Origin: Syncephalis fuscata
Lineage: Eukaryota; Zoopagomycota; Zoopagomycetes; Zoopagales; Piptocephalidaceae
Direction of reading: 5' to 3'
Length of the DNA stretch: 64,000 bases
Assembly: GCA_025786725.1 (NCBI GenBank)
Contig: JAHLTZ010000008.1
Coordinates: forward strand, 558,001 to 622,000
The position numbers and the translations under genes were made by a program. Shown here one piece after another: positions 23,893 to 34,737 of the stretch (position 1 is the stretch's first letter; each line of letters begins with the position of its first letter). The notes below the pieces were generated by a model. That model was not told the DNA's origin, made no database searches, and saw only the letters and a list, made by a program, of their open reading frames with translations.

Positions 23893-24612
23893 GTCACTTA
23901 ATATCCACTAAAAATAAATGCCACAATGACCAAATAAAACTACTAATCGACGCTCAGGTATCGCTTGTGTATCCATGAATCATTTCATAGGGTACTGTTT
24001 CCTTTTATTATATGTATAGACATGTGCAATAATGCTACACCGCAAATCAACTGCCGTTCGAGACGACTCACCACGGCAACAGTCATGGCAACATCAAAGG
24101 TCAAATGACAACAATAATATAATAATAATGATACCTATAGCTGCATAAACCGTATCTTTATAACAATAGCTTGGTTTAATCTAAAAATATACACAATTAA
24201 ATATAACACTGCCATAATGCGATATTGCCTTGGTAGATGTATCGATTACATCTTTATGCCTAAAGCGGATGCGTCACACAATTCTCCTTCCCTCTCAGTC
24301 AGTCAATCACTCTGTCTCTCCCTTCCTTGTTTTACTCCTCAACTATTGCTACATCATATTTAAATACCCCCAATGTATTGGCTTAGCACTCAATGGCGCC
24401 AATACTACACAATCTCTGTTTTACGTCTCTTTAGCGCCTCTGTCGTTGTAATCAAAATTGCAGACGCGTCTCAGACCGTCTTGTCTTTCTCGCTGTGATC
24501 AAGATACACACGCACGTGTGTGTATGCGCGCGCGCATGTACTGTCATTTACTTCTAATAGGCATATATGCAGTACAGCATCGCTGGCTTCAGTAGTAATT
24601 ATAGTATTGACT
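23893..24612. other. divergent promoter region
   Basis: Between the LanC-like gene (minus) and the LPA1-like gene (plus). It is pyrimidine-rich at 24280-24480 and contains the alternating purine-pyrimidine tract at 24504. No gene seen. Confidence 0.5.
24504..24541. promoter_or_regulatory. alternating purine-pyrimidine (Z-DNA-prone) tract
   Basis: Thirty-eight bases alternate purine and pyrimidine without exception, including CACGTGTGTG and a GCGCGCGCGC core. It lies 72-109 bp upstream of the LPA1-like start codon. Such tracts can adopt Z-DNA under negative supercoiling. The embedded CACGTG also matches the bHLH E-box. A regulatory role is inference from position only. Confidence 0.45.
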
Positions 24613-26238
24613 ATGGATCCAACGTCACCACTTCCTCCCGCATATCCCAAGCGTGGCTCTTCCAAGTATGATTTTGTTAAACTGCGCGTCCATCTCTCAA
24701 GCCAGCACTACTATGTGCTATCTCGGTTTTTGGTCAGTCGAATGCTTATGGCTACAAAGGTAATAGTTGGCTATAGAGCTATAGACTATATGTACTAATG
24801 GTATGATCTACCTGGCACTAGGTCTCTGTGCTACACTCTACGCGCATAGCACTCGATCTTAAAAAGCGTCTGGTCGATAGAGGAGCACTGGACGTATCTC
24901 AACTAGAGCTGGAACAAGCTTTATTTCAACTAATGGCAGAGAAAGGCTATGGACAGCGTAGTATCCGGCTATTCTGGACACTTAATCGGCAAGTATACCC
25001 TTGGCATGGTATAGCAAAGTACTGGCGTTGCTAACCTGCACTATAGACTTCATCACCAACGCATTCCACTTGTCATTCTAATTGGTGGTGCTGGCTCGGT
25101 AGGAAAGTCAACACTAGCCACTCAACTAGCGGAAAGGCTTAATCTGGCCAACACATTAAAGACGGATTTGATTTGCGAGATGACACGCTCGTTACTTGGG
25201 TAAGTGATTTGGATGATGGTAAATCATAAGTCACTTATGATACAAATGAAATGATAGATTACCAGAAATACGTACAATAAAAATGAGTACCGATTTCGTA
25301 TCATCATCCAATAATTCGGATGCATGTACACTCGTTCGTCGTGGACTGGAAATTGAGCTGCGTAAATGTCTTTCATCAGGAAAATCAGTCATTGTTGAAG
25401 GGGAACATGTTGATGTGACATTGCTCAATTTTGTTTTACGCTGCTTGGACGATGAACGCTTTAATCGAAAACGGCGTGTTTCTGTAGACAAGCTATTGCC
25501 ACCACCTTCTTCTTTGATGTGCAAACAAGGTCAATTGGCTAGTAATGCACTTTCAACGCCAGTAGTCACTAATATGATTGATGCTCATACCAAGTATGAT
25601 GCCAATGTTTAGAAAATGATCAACATGACGATGATCGTGACCATAATAACAACAATAATAATAATAATGCTAGTAGTAGCAATGATTCGTTGGAAAGTCT
25701 TGGTAAAGACCATCCTTATTCGCCATCTATTCATAGGAATTACGCACAACAGCCATCTAATGCGATTAATTGTAATAGATGGTCGGATCTGGATGTAATG
25801 CCTCATGGATCAAATAGTGATATATACTCACACTCTTACTCAGAAACTGATTCATTTGAATCCTATTCCTCTTCGGCTTCTTCTGCATGGGGCGATGAAG
25901 AGGATGCACCATTAGGCATTGTTGTTCCTTTCCTACTAACTATTAACGACGCCGACTTTCATCGCGAGTTAATAGAGGAGACGACACGGTCTTTTGGCGG
26001 TATTTATACTGCTTCTACTACAATTGAATCGACGAACCTTACCCAAAAACATGGCGCTGTGGAGCGAGCATGGCTACAACGAGAAAGAACACGTCAGAAT
26101 ACGTTGTTGGAAGAAAATTCGAATCAGCCGGCTCCATTACGACAATTTATTACAATAGTCCGCAACAGAGAGACCGCTCATGATACACTAGATTGCATGC
26201 ATGACACGGTACTGGGCGAGATTGCCGCAACACTATAG
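24613..26238 (+). CDS. 2-phosphoglycerate kinase / LPA1-like P-loop protein
   Basis: P-loop kinase related to plant LPA1 (low phytic acid 1) and archaeal 2-phosphoglycerate kinase. The N-terminal domain has YDFVKLRVHL and YYVLSRFLVSRML, a helical segment DVSQLELEQALFQLM, then HHQRIPLVILIGGAGSVGKS with Walker A GGAGSVGKS, and NLANTLKTDLICEMTR. A later segment GIVVPFLLTINDADFH is also LPA1-typical. Exons: 24613-24759, 24822-24988, 25047-25199 and 25258-26238. The intron after 24988 has a GC donor (GCAAGT ... ATAG); the GT alternative breaks the frame. One base seems missing at ~25607 (GTTTAG for GTTTTAG), after which an Asp/Asn-rich linker continues. Probable role in inositol-phosphate or glycerate-phosphate metabolism; substrate unproven. 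Confidence 0.82.
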
Positions 26239-27732
26239 CTGTAGCAAAGCTATACTATATTGTAGTGTTGCAATGGGTCGTAATTGGTATTGTAATATCG
26301 ATTGTTCAACACAATTAGTTAACTGAGTTGCCGACACAATTTAAAACAATGTACCTTTTATCTTTAATAAAACTTTACTTTTAGTTTCTTATTTCTTGTA
26401 TTTCACAAATAATTCAAGATCCTATCTTGAAAAAAAACTAATTTATGTTAGTATTTTTGCAACATTAGTCAATTGACTAAATTTAAATATTGCTTATTTT
26501 CATTATATGTTGTAGCTAATATTTAATTTACACAATATGAAAGAAAGTTAATAGCAAATATTGTTATCAATGAACAATATTGCTAAAACAACCATAGCTG
26601 GCAATACATCATTGCTTTGAATTGCAGAATATAAAAGCGTGGCCTAGAGTATCTACCATATAATGCAAATTTCAAATTGTGAGCCTATTATTTAATCAAG
26701 TCATTGCTGTATGAACTATGTGCACATCAGGACTGTCACTTCATGATGTACCATGCATTGCTACTGCACAAGCAAAGCTGACTATATCTACTTGGGCGGC
26801 TTGTGAACATAGTTCAGTGCTTTTACATGCAGCTGCGTGTCATTTGAACAGTTTAAGCTGTTTCAAGGTCAAATAATCAACGACAGCAACAGCTGAACAT
26901 ATTGTTTTATTATCAAATATATATATAATTAATAGCTAATGCTTAATAAAAATACTACACTGATAATATTAATATGCCACATTTGTGTTAATATGAAATA
27001 ATCGGAATAGAACTGTCGGTCATCTATTTAATTAAATATGATTGTATCACTAATCTAACCGTAGTAACTTGTAAGTTGCATTCTATAGTAGTCAGCTGTT
27101 TATTGACTAAGCTCTATATCTTTTGTGTACTCGATAACTTGCATTAATAAAAAGTAAATGATATTGTATATTAATTAGCTATACACCAATTAAGTGCTAT
27201 GATCTGCATGTGTTTATGATCTGTATTAATGGTTGGTAAATGACATCTTTATTAATATACCATGAATTAACATAATTATTATGTACCTTGTATGTCTAAT
27301 ACCATACATTAGTAGACCGTAAGTGTGGTTATATAATATTGGCTGATATGCTAAGTATATAACATGTGACATATTATTAATGAAAATAGACCAACTGATG
27401 CCTCAAGGAAATCAATATTAGTAGCGATACTATGCTGACATTGGTTGCATTGCCAGCCTTAGAAACAACGAGTATTTATAAATATTATTATTACAATCTT
27501 ATATTGTTTTGGCACTCTGTCCATTATACCAATACTATAATGTAAATAGCTATTGTCTGTTGAAAAATGAGTGCTACACTATCTTAAGCATTTGCTTACG
27601 CCTAGAAACAAAACTAACTTGTGCATATCAACGGAAATAACTTGCTGTATATAAAAACAATTTATTTATATATAGTAAAACAATAATCAAATATTAATAC
27701 TATAAAAGCTTAGATGTTAGCACCAAGGAACA
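26239..27732. other. long AT-rich intergenic region
   Basis: About 1.5 kb with dense stops in all frames. No RNA gene, repeat or transposon signature was identified. Confidence 0.5.
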
Positions 27733-28211
27733 ATGGCTCGTTGTCAGTTAAATGGTATGATATTATAGCTTTACTTTATATTATGTACATACTTATGTAT
27801 GTCTATTCCGATTTGACATTGTATACTATTTATGAAACCATGCTTTTACGCATAAATTAATAATAATATAATAAGCATTCTACCAAGTCCAAGCATATAA
27901 TAACCAATTATTCCATCTCTTGTACGATTGACATGATTTTCTATATTTTTTCTTCTTTAGGGGAAGCTGGATATTCTTTTCTTGGACTGAATGTGCAACG
28001 AATAAGCAATCAACATGGTATAATAATACGGTATTTAGTGTTAGTAACTGTATTGTAATTAATTAATTATTTACACTCAACGTCACAGTATTCACTTTCC
28101 ATTTTATTTATTCCACTAAACATCCATCGCTGCTTTACCCTTTTGTCGTCATTATTATTCTAACTACTAGGCCTGCTATATTCAGCATTACTGTTGCTAT
28201 TAGTTGTATAG
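27733..28211 (+). CDS. possible small spliced membrane peptide (39 aa)
   Basis: Three exons, 27733-27754, 27961-28017 and 28171-28211, join with consistent phase 1 into a 39-aa product. It starts MARCQLNGEAGYSFLGLN and ends in a hydrophobic segment LLYSALLLLLVV before a stop. Splice sites are canonical (GTATGA...TTTAG, GTATAA...ACTAG). The stop lies 26 bp before the PIG-S start codon, so it could be a tail-anchored microprotein, an upstream spliced ORF in the PIG-S leader, or a chance assembly. I do not recognise it. Introns of ~205 and ~153 nt are longer than the local norm, which weakens the case. Confidence 0.3.
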
Positions 28212-28237
28212 CTGTTTAGCAATTACGTTGAGTCAGT

Positions 28238-30678
28238 ATGACTTCGCCTGGTCCAGATTATGTACTCGACACTAGAGGTAAGTCCAACATGATCATTGAC
28301 CCTTGTCTACAGTCCAATAGATGCCAACTAACAGTACGTAGAATTTGTTGGTGTTAAACGTTCATTAAAGTCACAGCGAAATGTACTGGTGATGTTCTGT
28401 GTATCTATACTATTAGGTCTACCCCTTTGGTGGCAAACTACGCGCGTCTATCGAGCGAGTCTACCACTAGAGGCCATCGATACGTGGAGTCAATGGAAAG
28501 AGGTAAGCTGGTTATGCTATTTGTTGATAACTAACATAATATTTATATTAATTAATAGGAAACAAACTTTGTATTTCATACAAAAGTGGGCCTACATGCC
28601 GTCATATCGGATTCAGAAGAGCGTCAGCAATTTAAAGCTCATCAAACTAAGTGGACCAATCAATTACACGGTCGTTTACAACAGCTATCTGCAAAGCCTA
28701 CAGAAGAGAGTAGCGAAACATCTACTAATAACACTATAATAGACCCTGTAATTGCATTGCAAACAGCCGTTGATCTTCATGTGGAAGTGGCATCCGAGGG
28801 ATGGTCATTAAACGAAGGTCAGTGATAATATAACGATATGGTAATCAGAAATAAAGACTGACCTTGTAATGTCAATGATAGTCGAGTTTGAAGATGAAAT
28901 GAATATACAAGAGGAACTACTTGGCGATTACATTGTTTACATCGAGCCACGATTTGATATAAAACATCCTGAACTAATTTTTGGTGCAAATAGATCTGTC
29001 TATATTCGTTTGAATAACCTAGATGTTGGTGGGTAGATAAAGCTATTTTGTATAATAGCTAACAAATAGTAGACACGGTGGGAGATGTACTGGCTAGTAT
29101 TCTATTCCGGGATACTTTCCTATTACGTAGTGAACTTATTCAAGCTATAGATAATAGGGCTAAAGAGCAGGTAGATAAACATATAGTGGATATAAATAGA
29201 TAGACACTTAGCTTTTATAGATACACAATAGTGAGATGCGTGTAATTCCACCTGCTCGTAACTATCAAATTATATTTGCACTAATGAACGAGGATCCCTC
29301 GGAACGACTGGTCAATTGGGATATTCAAACGGCCATATCGAGTAAGTTGACAGCTGATGAACCCTTTAATTATCCATCTCTAACCAATCACTATAGCGTG
29401 GCTGGGTCCATTTTTCCACAGGCTATCACCTGTATTAAATGTCACACTAACTACGCAAGTACAACACTATGCAACGTTGGGTCTACAGCCTGAGGAAAGA
29501 ATTGCAGATACTGGTGATGTTGAGCGATATTTGACACCAGAGAAATTGGGCACTTTTATTAATTCTGCTGAATGGAATCTTGGTAATTAAATGGTATATA
29601 CAAAAAGCTATTGGTTAACACGATTATAGCATCGGTAGTGTCAAACGATCCTACTATTCATTTATTGGTTTATGCGCCATCCCCGCAAAAAGGACGTCTT
29701 TATTTATTGGACACAACAAGTGAGTCAAATGGCTAAGCTATTAATATTAAAATGATTAATAATAGCAATAAATTTATAAGATGAGATATCCAAGTTAAAC
29801 GCATTTCTCATTCCTCAGTGGGGCGGTATTATTATTGAAAATGCGCCCAAGAACGCTGCACATAACGAAAACGGATTAGAGCTATTGACTGTCGACAGAT
29901 TGAAGCCAGACATGGAAGTATTTCTATCACAATTACGTGATCTACTAGGTATACGCAGTGCACATTCACTATTGGCTGTGGTAAGTTGTGTAATAAACTC
30001 TATGTTTTGTTACTGAATAGCTACCATTGCTTTATATAGAATGATCAATGGAAGATAACTGCAGCACCATCGACGCATTATGGATTATCTGGCTGGGAAC
30101 TAGATGGTTTATTAAGATGGCGACTTGGTCAACGAATTATTAGCGCTGTAACAACACTGCGATCTCTATCTCGCATGGTGACTACTATCGAGAGTATGCC
30201 AATTGAGGATCACATTCAACAAAGGTACTAAAATGAAGTGATGAAAATTATGGCATTAATTATGTATGATTATCTAGGTAAACAGGGCATTGGCAGATTT
30301 AGAAAAGGTAAGAAATATACTACGATTGATATTAATGCTGTTGTTGTTATTATTGTTATTGATATACAATTGCTAATTTATTTATATTTAATTAAATAGA
30401 CACGAGAGCAATTGGTACGTGGCAACTTGGTGGATGCCTTCCAGCTGGCAACGCTTACGGCCGAATTGGCTGAGGCAGCTTTCTTTGATCATACTATGGT
30501 GGCTCAGCTCTATTTTCCCGATGAGCACAAGTTTGCTGTCTACATGCCACTATTTGTGCCCATCGCCGTGCCATTACTTCTTGCACTAATACGGATAGTA
30601 AAAATGAGCAAACAAAAACTACAGGTTTTTGATCAAACTGAGGAAACTACTGAAGAAATACGGCTAAAAACCGATTAA
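28238..30678 (+). CDS. GPI17: GPI transamidase component PIG-S
   Basis: Subunit of the ER-lumenal GPI transamidase that transfers proteins to GPI anchors. Twelve small exons: 28238-28277, 28342-28502, 28559-28817, 28882-29028, 29070-29170, 29221-29341, 29397-29582, 29630-29719, 29781-29980, 30040-30224, 30286-30307 and 30400-30678. They give 596 aa with all phases consistent and no frameshift. Topology is typical: an N-terminal TM (VLVMFCVSILLGLPLWW), a large lumenal domain, and a C-terminal TM (MPLFVPIAVPLLLALIRI) with a short basic tail. Family motifs include LGDYIVYIEPRF, IPQWGGIIIENAP and LDGLLRWRLGQRI. Putative clients of this complex are encoded nearby (the trypsin at 33508 and metalloprotease at 54794), though the linkage is probably coincidental. 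Confidence 0.92.
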
Positions 30679-30703
30679 TAAATAAATATTCATCGTTTCT
30701 ACT

Positions 30704-30967
30704 ATATTCAAATGGATTATATCCAGATTAAAAAAGAGACAGATAAGCTGTAAAAACGGCCAATGCTATAAACTTGGTATTTCTTAGTTACAAATGCAGC
30801 TTAGTGTACTGGGCATCATTGTAATTGCGTTTGATGGATGGCATAATAAACGTGTGATTAGCAATTACTCCTTATCGCTCTATGTTTTCAATAATTTATA
30901 ACGCTCTTGGCATTAAATTGTCTATTTTCAATACTGAGCATTAAAAGCTTATTACTATTATTATTAA
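30704..30967 (+). repeat. inverted repeat, left arm (~264 bp)
   Basis: This segment matches the reverse complement of 37456-37722 almost base for base. I count about one substitution (30899-30900 region, TATAACG versus TATGACG) and three single-base gaps, all missing from this arm. It begins ATATTCAAATGGATTATATC and ends near TATTACTATTATTATTAA. It lies immediately 3' of PIG-S and contains no recognisable gene, TIR or target-site duplication. Confidence 0.9.
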
Positions 30968-31335
30968 ATAGCAAATAAGCAAGCAAAATAGCGAAAAAGG
31001 AAGTAAAAGATAGAGTAAGCGACATTTGAAGTGTAAAAAACCGAGTAATAAAGAGATTTGATTAATTTAGGTGTTATTTGCTTCTATTTTGTATTAAATA
31101 AAATAAAAGATCAAAAGTATTAATAAGGTAGGAAAAGCGGCGGATAATGGTAGAAAGAAACATGGGCTTCAAACTCCATTTTAACCAAATATATTGTTAA
31201 TGAATGGTTTATTTGCAATTACATGATTATTGTTATTCAATAAGCATTAATAATCATTTAAAATAAAAATACACAGAAACACGCTTATTGGTGTTTGTTA
31301 ATCTCATTTACAACAACCAACTATAGCGATGTAAT
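30968..31335. other. AT-rich 3' intergenic region
   Basis: Spacer between the left inverted-repeat arm and the dUTPase stop. No gene or RNA feature seen. Confidence 0.5.
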
Positions 31336-32187
31336 CTACTCTGTAGTTTTAACGCCAGTAGATCCAAAGCCATTTTCACCACGATCAGTATCGTCGAGTT
31401 CTTCGACCTCTTCAACATCCGGTGTAATAATACGCTCTAGTACCATTTGAGCAATACGATCACCCTCGTTAATTTCAAAGGTTTCATCTCCAAAATTAAA
31501 CAATAGAATCTGCAATGGACCACGGTAATCGGCGTCGATCACACCGGCACCGACATCAATGAACTTGCGGACGGCTAGACCGCTACGCGGCGCTATACGG
31601 CCATAGGTGCCAAGGGGAATTTGCATAGCCAAGTCGGTTGGTACCAAAGCTTTACCCTTTGGTGGAATCTTCATTTGGCGAGCGCTGCAAATGTCGTAGC
31701 CAGCAGCAAGTGAGCTGCCACGTTTTGGCAAACGAGCCTTTTTACTAAGCCGCTTCACTTTGAATGGCTGATATGGTGTTGTAGATACAAGCGTTGGATC
31801 ATTGTTATCAATAGCCTGAACCTGGTTATTGGCCTCTGAGGCAACGGTATCATCGCTAGCATCCGAGTCATAGTCGGTACGAGAACGCTTACGGTTGGCT
31901 GACATACTTGCGTGGAATAAGTAAAAGCAGCGAGAGGAAAAGTGCCTGGTGTTAGAAAAAGCTGAACAACTAGTAGTAATGGGTCGAGTTAAGCTTAGAA
32001 GGCTATGAATACCAGTGGGCTTAAAGAAAGAATAGCAAAACGCTTTACGAAAACTAAACGCTGGCGCAAGCGATAAGAAAGCTGCTGCTTTTGTAGTGTG
32101 CAATGGAGTCATGATGTGTTGTGGTGATGAAAAGCAAAAACGCGTTTGCGACACGTTCATTTTCTCTAATATCACGTGATATTGCAA
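31336..32187 (-). CDS. DUT1: dUTP diphosphatase, possible mitochondrial and nuclear forms
   Basis: Homotrimeric dUTPase hydrolysing dUTP to dUMP and PPi, preventing uracil incorporation into DNA. Single exon, 283 aa from the first Met. All five motifs are present: [57 protein letters not shown]. The catalytic core starts near residue 150. Residues 1-94 are Ser/Arg/Phe-rich, almost without acidic residues ([19 protein letters not shown]), like a mitochondrial presequence. An internal Met at residue 95 (genomic 31905) begins MSANRKRSR, a short basic nuclear-localisation-like stretch. The arrangement parallels human DUT-M/DUT-N, so alternative initiation or promoters could yield both. Other possible starts are residues 10 and 26. 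The acidic linker after motif IV ([12 protein letters not shown]) is normal. Confidence 0.93.
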   Translation of the reverse strand: MQYHVILEKMNVSQTRFCFSSPQHIMTPLHTTKAAAFLSLAPAFSFRKAFCYSFFKPTGIHSLLSLTRPITTSCSAFSNTRHFSSRCFYLFHASMSANRKRSRTDYDSDASDDTVASEANNQVQAIDNNDPTLVSTTPYQPFKVKRLSKKARLPKRGSSLAAGYDICSARQMKIPPKGKALVPTDLAMQIPLGTYGRIAPRSGLAVRKFIDVGAGVIDADYRGPLQILLFNFGDETFEINEGDRIAQMVLERIITPDVEEVEELDDTDRGENGFGSTGVKTTE

Positions 32188-33507
32188 TTTAAAATGATGA
32201 TTGGAGAGAATTTGCTTGATCCCGTGATTTTATATAAATTCGCCTATCTTCTCGATTTTGCTCAATTGTAGCAAAATAAAACAATCACGTGTTGATTGTC
32301 ATAGTATGTTTTTTTGCAGTTTACATTTAAGACATTAAAGTCAACATACTGCATAGTAATATACACGTAATACCTATAAATTGGTTTATAGATATACCTG
32401 TTTTATTTAAATAGGCATCATTATTATACACTAAATATGGTTTTAAATATTTGCTTGAATATGAATTACTAGTTAGTAATAAGCATATAAATTAGTCAGC
32501 ATAAAAATAAAACGTATAATTATTGAAAGTCAGTATACTAAATATAGCTTAGAATACCGGTAAGACTATGGAAAAAGCATTGTAGTCATTATAAGCAGCT
32601 AGATTCAGCAATAGAAAATGCATTACAGTTTATATGGCTGTACAATGCTGTGCTATACTATAATGGTACATGCAGTGGAATAATAATCGTTGATTATACT
32701 AGTAGAACAATGGATATTTATTTGACAAGTATGACGAAATGTGGCGTTGTAGTATGGTGATGATTTGTATTGTTCACAGTAATTGCCACGCATATTCGAT
32801 CGAACAAACGTAATTTCCATCAACGATCATGCATTGCATTCTATAAATAAACAAGAACGACTAAGGCATTGATTGTTAATAGTGCATCTTATAGAACAAT
32901 CAATAGGCATGACCAATAAAAAATAGGGGAAAGACGTTTTAGATATTGGCTCCAAAAAAGACCAATGATAGACTGGCAGTTAACTATTGCTGCAGGTTCT
33001 AATCGTTAAGCACATAAATAAAACGTAGATTGTAAATAAATACAATATTTATTTGGTTAATCAAGTGCTTGGATAATATTTTCCGACTTTAAAAATACTA
33101 TTATAGTGTAGCTATAAACCTATATTAATGCACCGTTCAAACGGGAAATGCAAATTTAAATAATAGCAACACTGATGGTTAATATGTTTCAGTAACAACA
33201 CAGTGACCCGATCCTAAAGGGGTAGTAATTGCTTCAAACTAGTCAGAGCGTGAGTTAACAGGTTTGTGCCTGCCTTGGTTTAATTATAAATTATATATTT
33301 CCTCTTATAACATTCATTCGTTCATGTGTAAGCATCAGTTCATTATTTTCTTCGTCTATTCGTGTTCAAGTATCAAGGTATGTATTTTAATCACTATACT
33401 GGCTCTATTGAATAGTCTGAATAGTAAAGTGTGTACCATAATATATACAACAAACTAATTGTAATATTTACTCGATATTTGATATAGCATTCTAGATTTT
33501 TGCAATA
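32188..33507. other. intergenic region with divergent promoters
   Basis: AT-rich sequence between dUTPase (minus) and the trypsin-like gene (plus), inside the inverted-repeat block. No coding frame or RNA gene recognised; 33264-33458 is a chance hydrophobic frame. Confidence 0.5.
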
Positions 33508-34572
33508 ATGTTCAGCTTTGCTTGTTGGTTTAAGCCACCAATGCTGCTATCGTTATTGCTAGTAAAAGACGTACTATTAGGTGGCCTGCCCAGCGCCGCT
33601 TCTACACCATCAGTTATACAATATAAAATTGCAGGTGGTAAAGGTGTAAAGATTACACAGTATCCATTTGCAGCCAACATTCATATTAACAACAGCAGCT
33701 CGTGCGGCGGTACTATCATCAGTGACCGTTGGATTTTAACAGCGGCACATTGTTTGGTGAACATTGGAGCATCTAAGCAAGCACAGAAGTCTATCAGCTA
33801 CAAACTAGAATCTTTATCGTTAAATCTTGGTAGCACGCAAAGTGCATCTCCCACCCCAATCCCTGCCAAGCAAGCCATTTGGCACCATAATTACAGCTAT
33901 GCTGGTCAACGCTTTGATGCTGGCCTAATCGAGCTTGCAACACCGTTGATTTTTTCCGATACCATACAGCCAATCAAATTGTCGCAAGATGATGGGTATT
34001 TCGATGACAATCAAATGTATAGAGTTATTGGATGGGGTCGGGATGAACAAAGAAGAAAGTCGCTTTATTTGAAAGAGGTTGATATTCCTGGCACTAGTAC
34101 CAAGGAATGTAGCAAAGGATATCCGGAGTATTTACAGCACCGCGATGAGCTTTTATGTGCTGGCTTTACTCCTGGAAAAGACACGTGCGAGGGCGACTCG
34201 GGAGGCCCACTGCTATTAGAAGTAGCAAGCTCTGAAAATACCACCGGTAAAGTGGCCGCCGAATCATGGCTACAGGTGGGGGTCACTAGTTTTGGCATTA
34301 ACAATATCAATGAAACCATCACTGTGTGTGGTGCACCAGGCTCAGTTGGCTATTACGGACGTAGCGACTTTCTAACGCCATGGATTGCCAATATCACTGG
34401 ATTAGACGCATCGCTGTTTACAGCTCCTCTACCAGATGTGTTTGTTGCAAATAAAACCAACGCAGCTGGCAATTCCACTAATGGCGCTATGAGTGCAAAT
34501 ACTGATACTGCTAATTTTCTAAAGGTAGGCCTACATTTGTTTATTTGCTTAATTGCAACAACTCTAGTTTAG
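33508..34572 (+). CDS. secreted trypsin-like serine protease, likely GPI-anchored
   Basis: Intronless 354-aa S1A protease. An N-terminal hydrophobic signal (PPMLLSLLLVK, residues 11-20 region) is followed by a short propeptide. The activation site is YK|IAGG at Lys40-Ile41, equivalent to trypsin K|IVGG. Catalytic triad: His81 (LTAAHC), Asp137 (RFDAGLIEL), Ser231 (CEGDSGGP). Asp225, six residues before Ser231, matches trypsin Asp189 and predicts cleavage after Lys/Arg. After the domain (~residue 298) comes an Asn/Ser/Ala-rich tail with several N-glycosylation sequons, ending in a hydrophobic segment (FLKVGLHLFICLIATTLV). This fits a GPI-attachment signal or C-terminal TM, so the enzyme may be kept at the cell surface. 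Trypsins are patchy in fungi and are associated with host or protein feeding. Confidence 0.92.
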   Translation: MFSFACWFKPPMLLSLLLVKDVLLGGLPSAASTPSVIQYKIAGGKGVKITQYPFAANIHINNSSSCGGTIISDRWILTAAHCLVNIGASKQAQKSISYKLESLSLNLGSTQSASPTPIPAKQAIWHHNYSYAGQRFDAGLIELATPLIFSDTIQPIKLSQDDGYFDDNQMYRVIGWGRDEQRRKSLYLKEVDIPGTSTKECSKGYPEYLQHRDELLCAGFTPGKDTCEGDSGGPLLLEVASSENTTGKVAAESWLQVGVTSFGINNINETITVCGAPGSVGYYGRSDFLTPWIANITGLDASLFTAPLPDVFVANKTNAAGNSTNGAMSANTDTANFLKVGLHLFICLIATTLV

Positions 34573-34737
34573 CACCAAGTTTCAATAATTTAGCTGGCCT
34601 AATACTTGGTGCGTTTATTTAAATAAATATATGATAATATTCGGTAATAGCGTTTGTTTTTGTATTGTAAATTTCAGCTATTTTATATAAAATATTAAAT
34701 TTGATGTTAATCACTGTCAAATACAACCACCAATAAT

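Noticed and set aside
28301-28345. PIG-S exon 2 acceptor at AACAG (28334)
   Set aside because: It gives a frame that runs into a stop; the acceptor ending at 28341 restores EFVGVKRSLKSQ.
30225-30307. Apparent phase break at PIG-S intron 10
   Set aside because: Using the acceptor ending at 30285 (AACAG) instead of 30277 keeps the frame, so no frameshift is needed.
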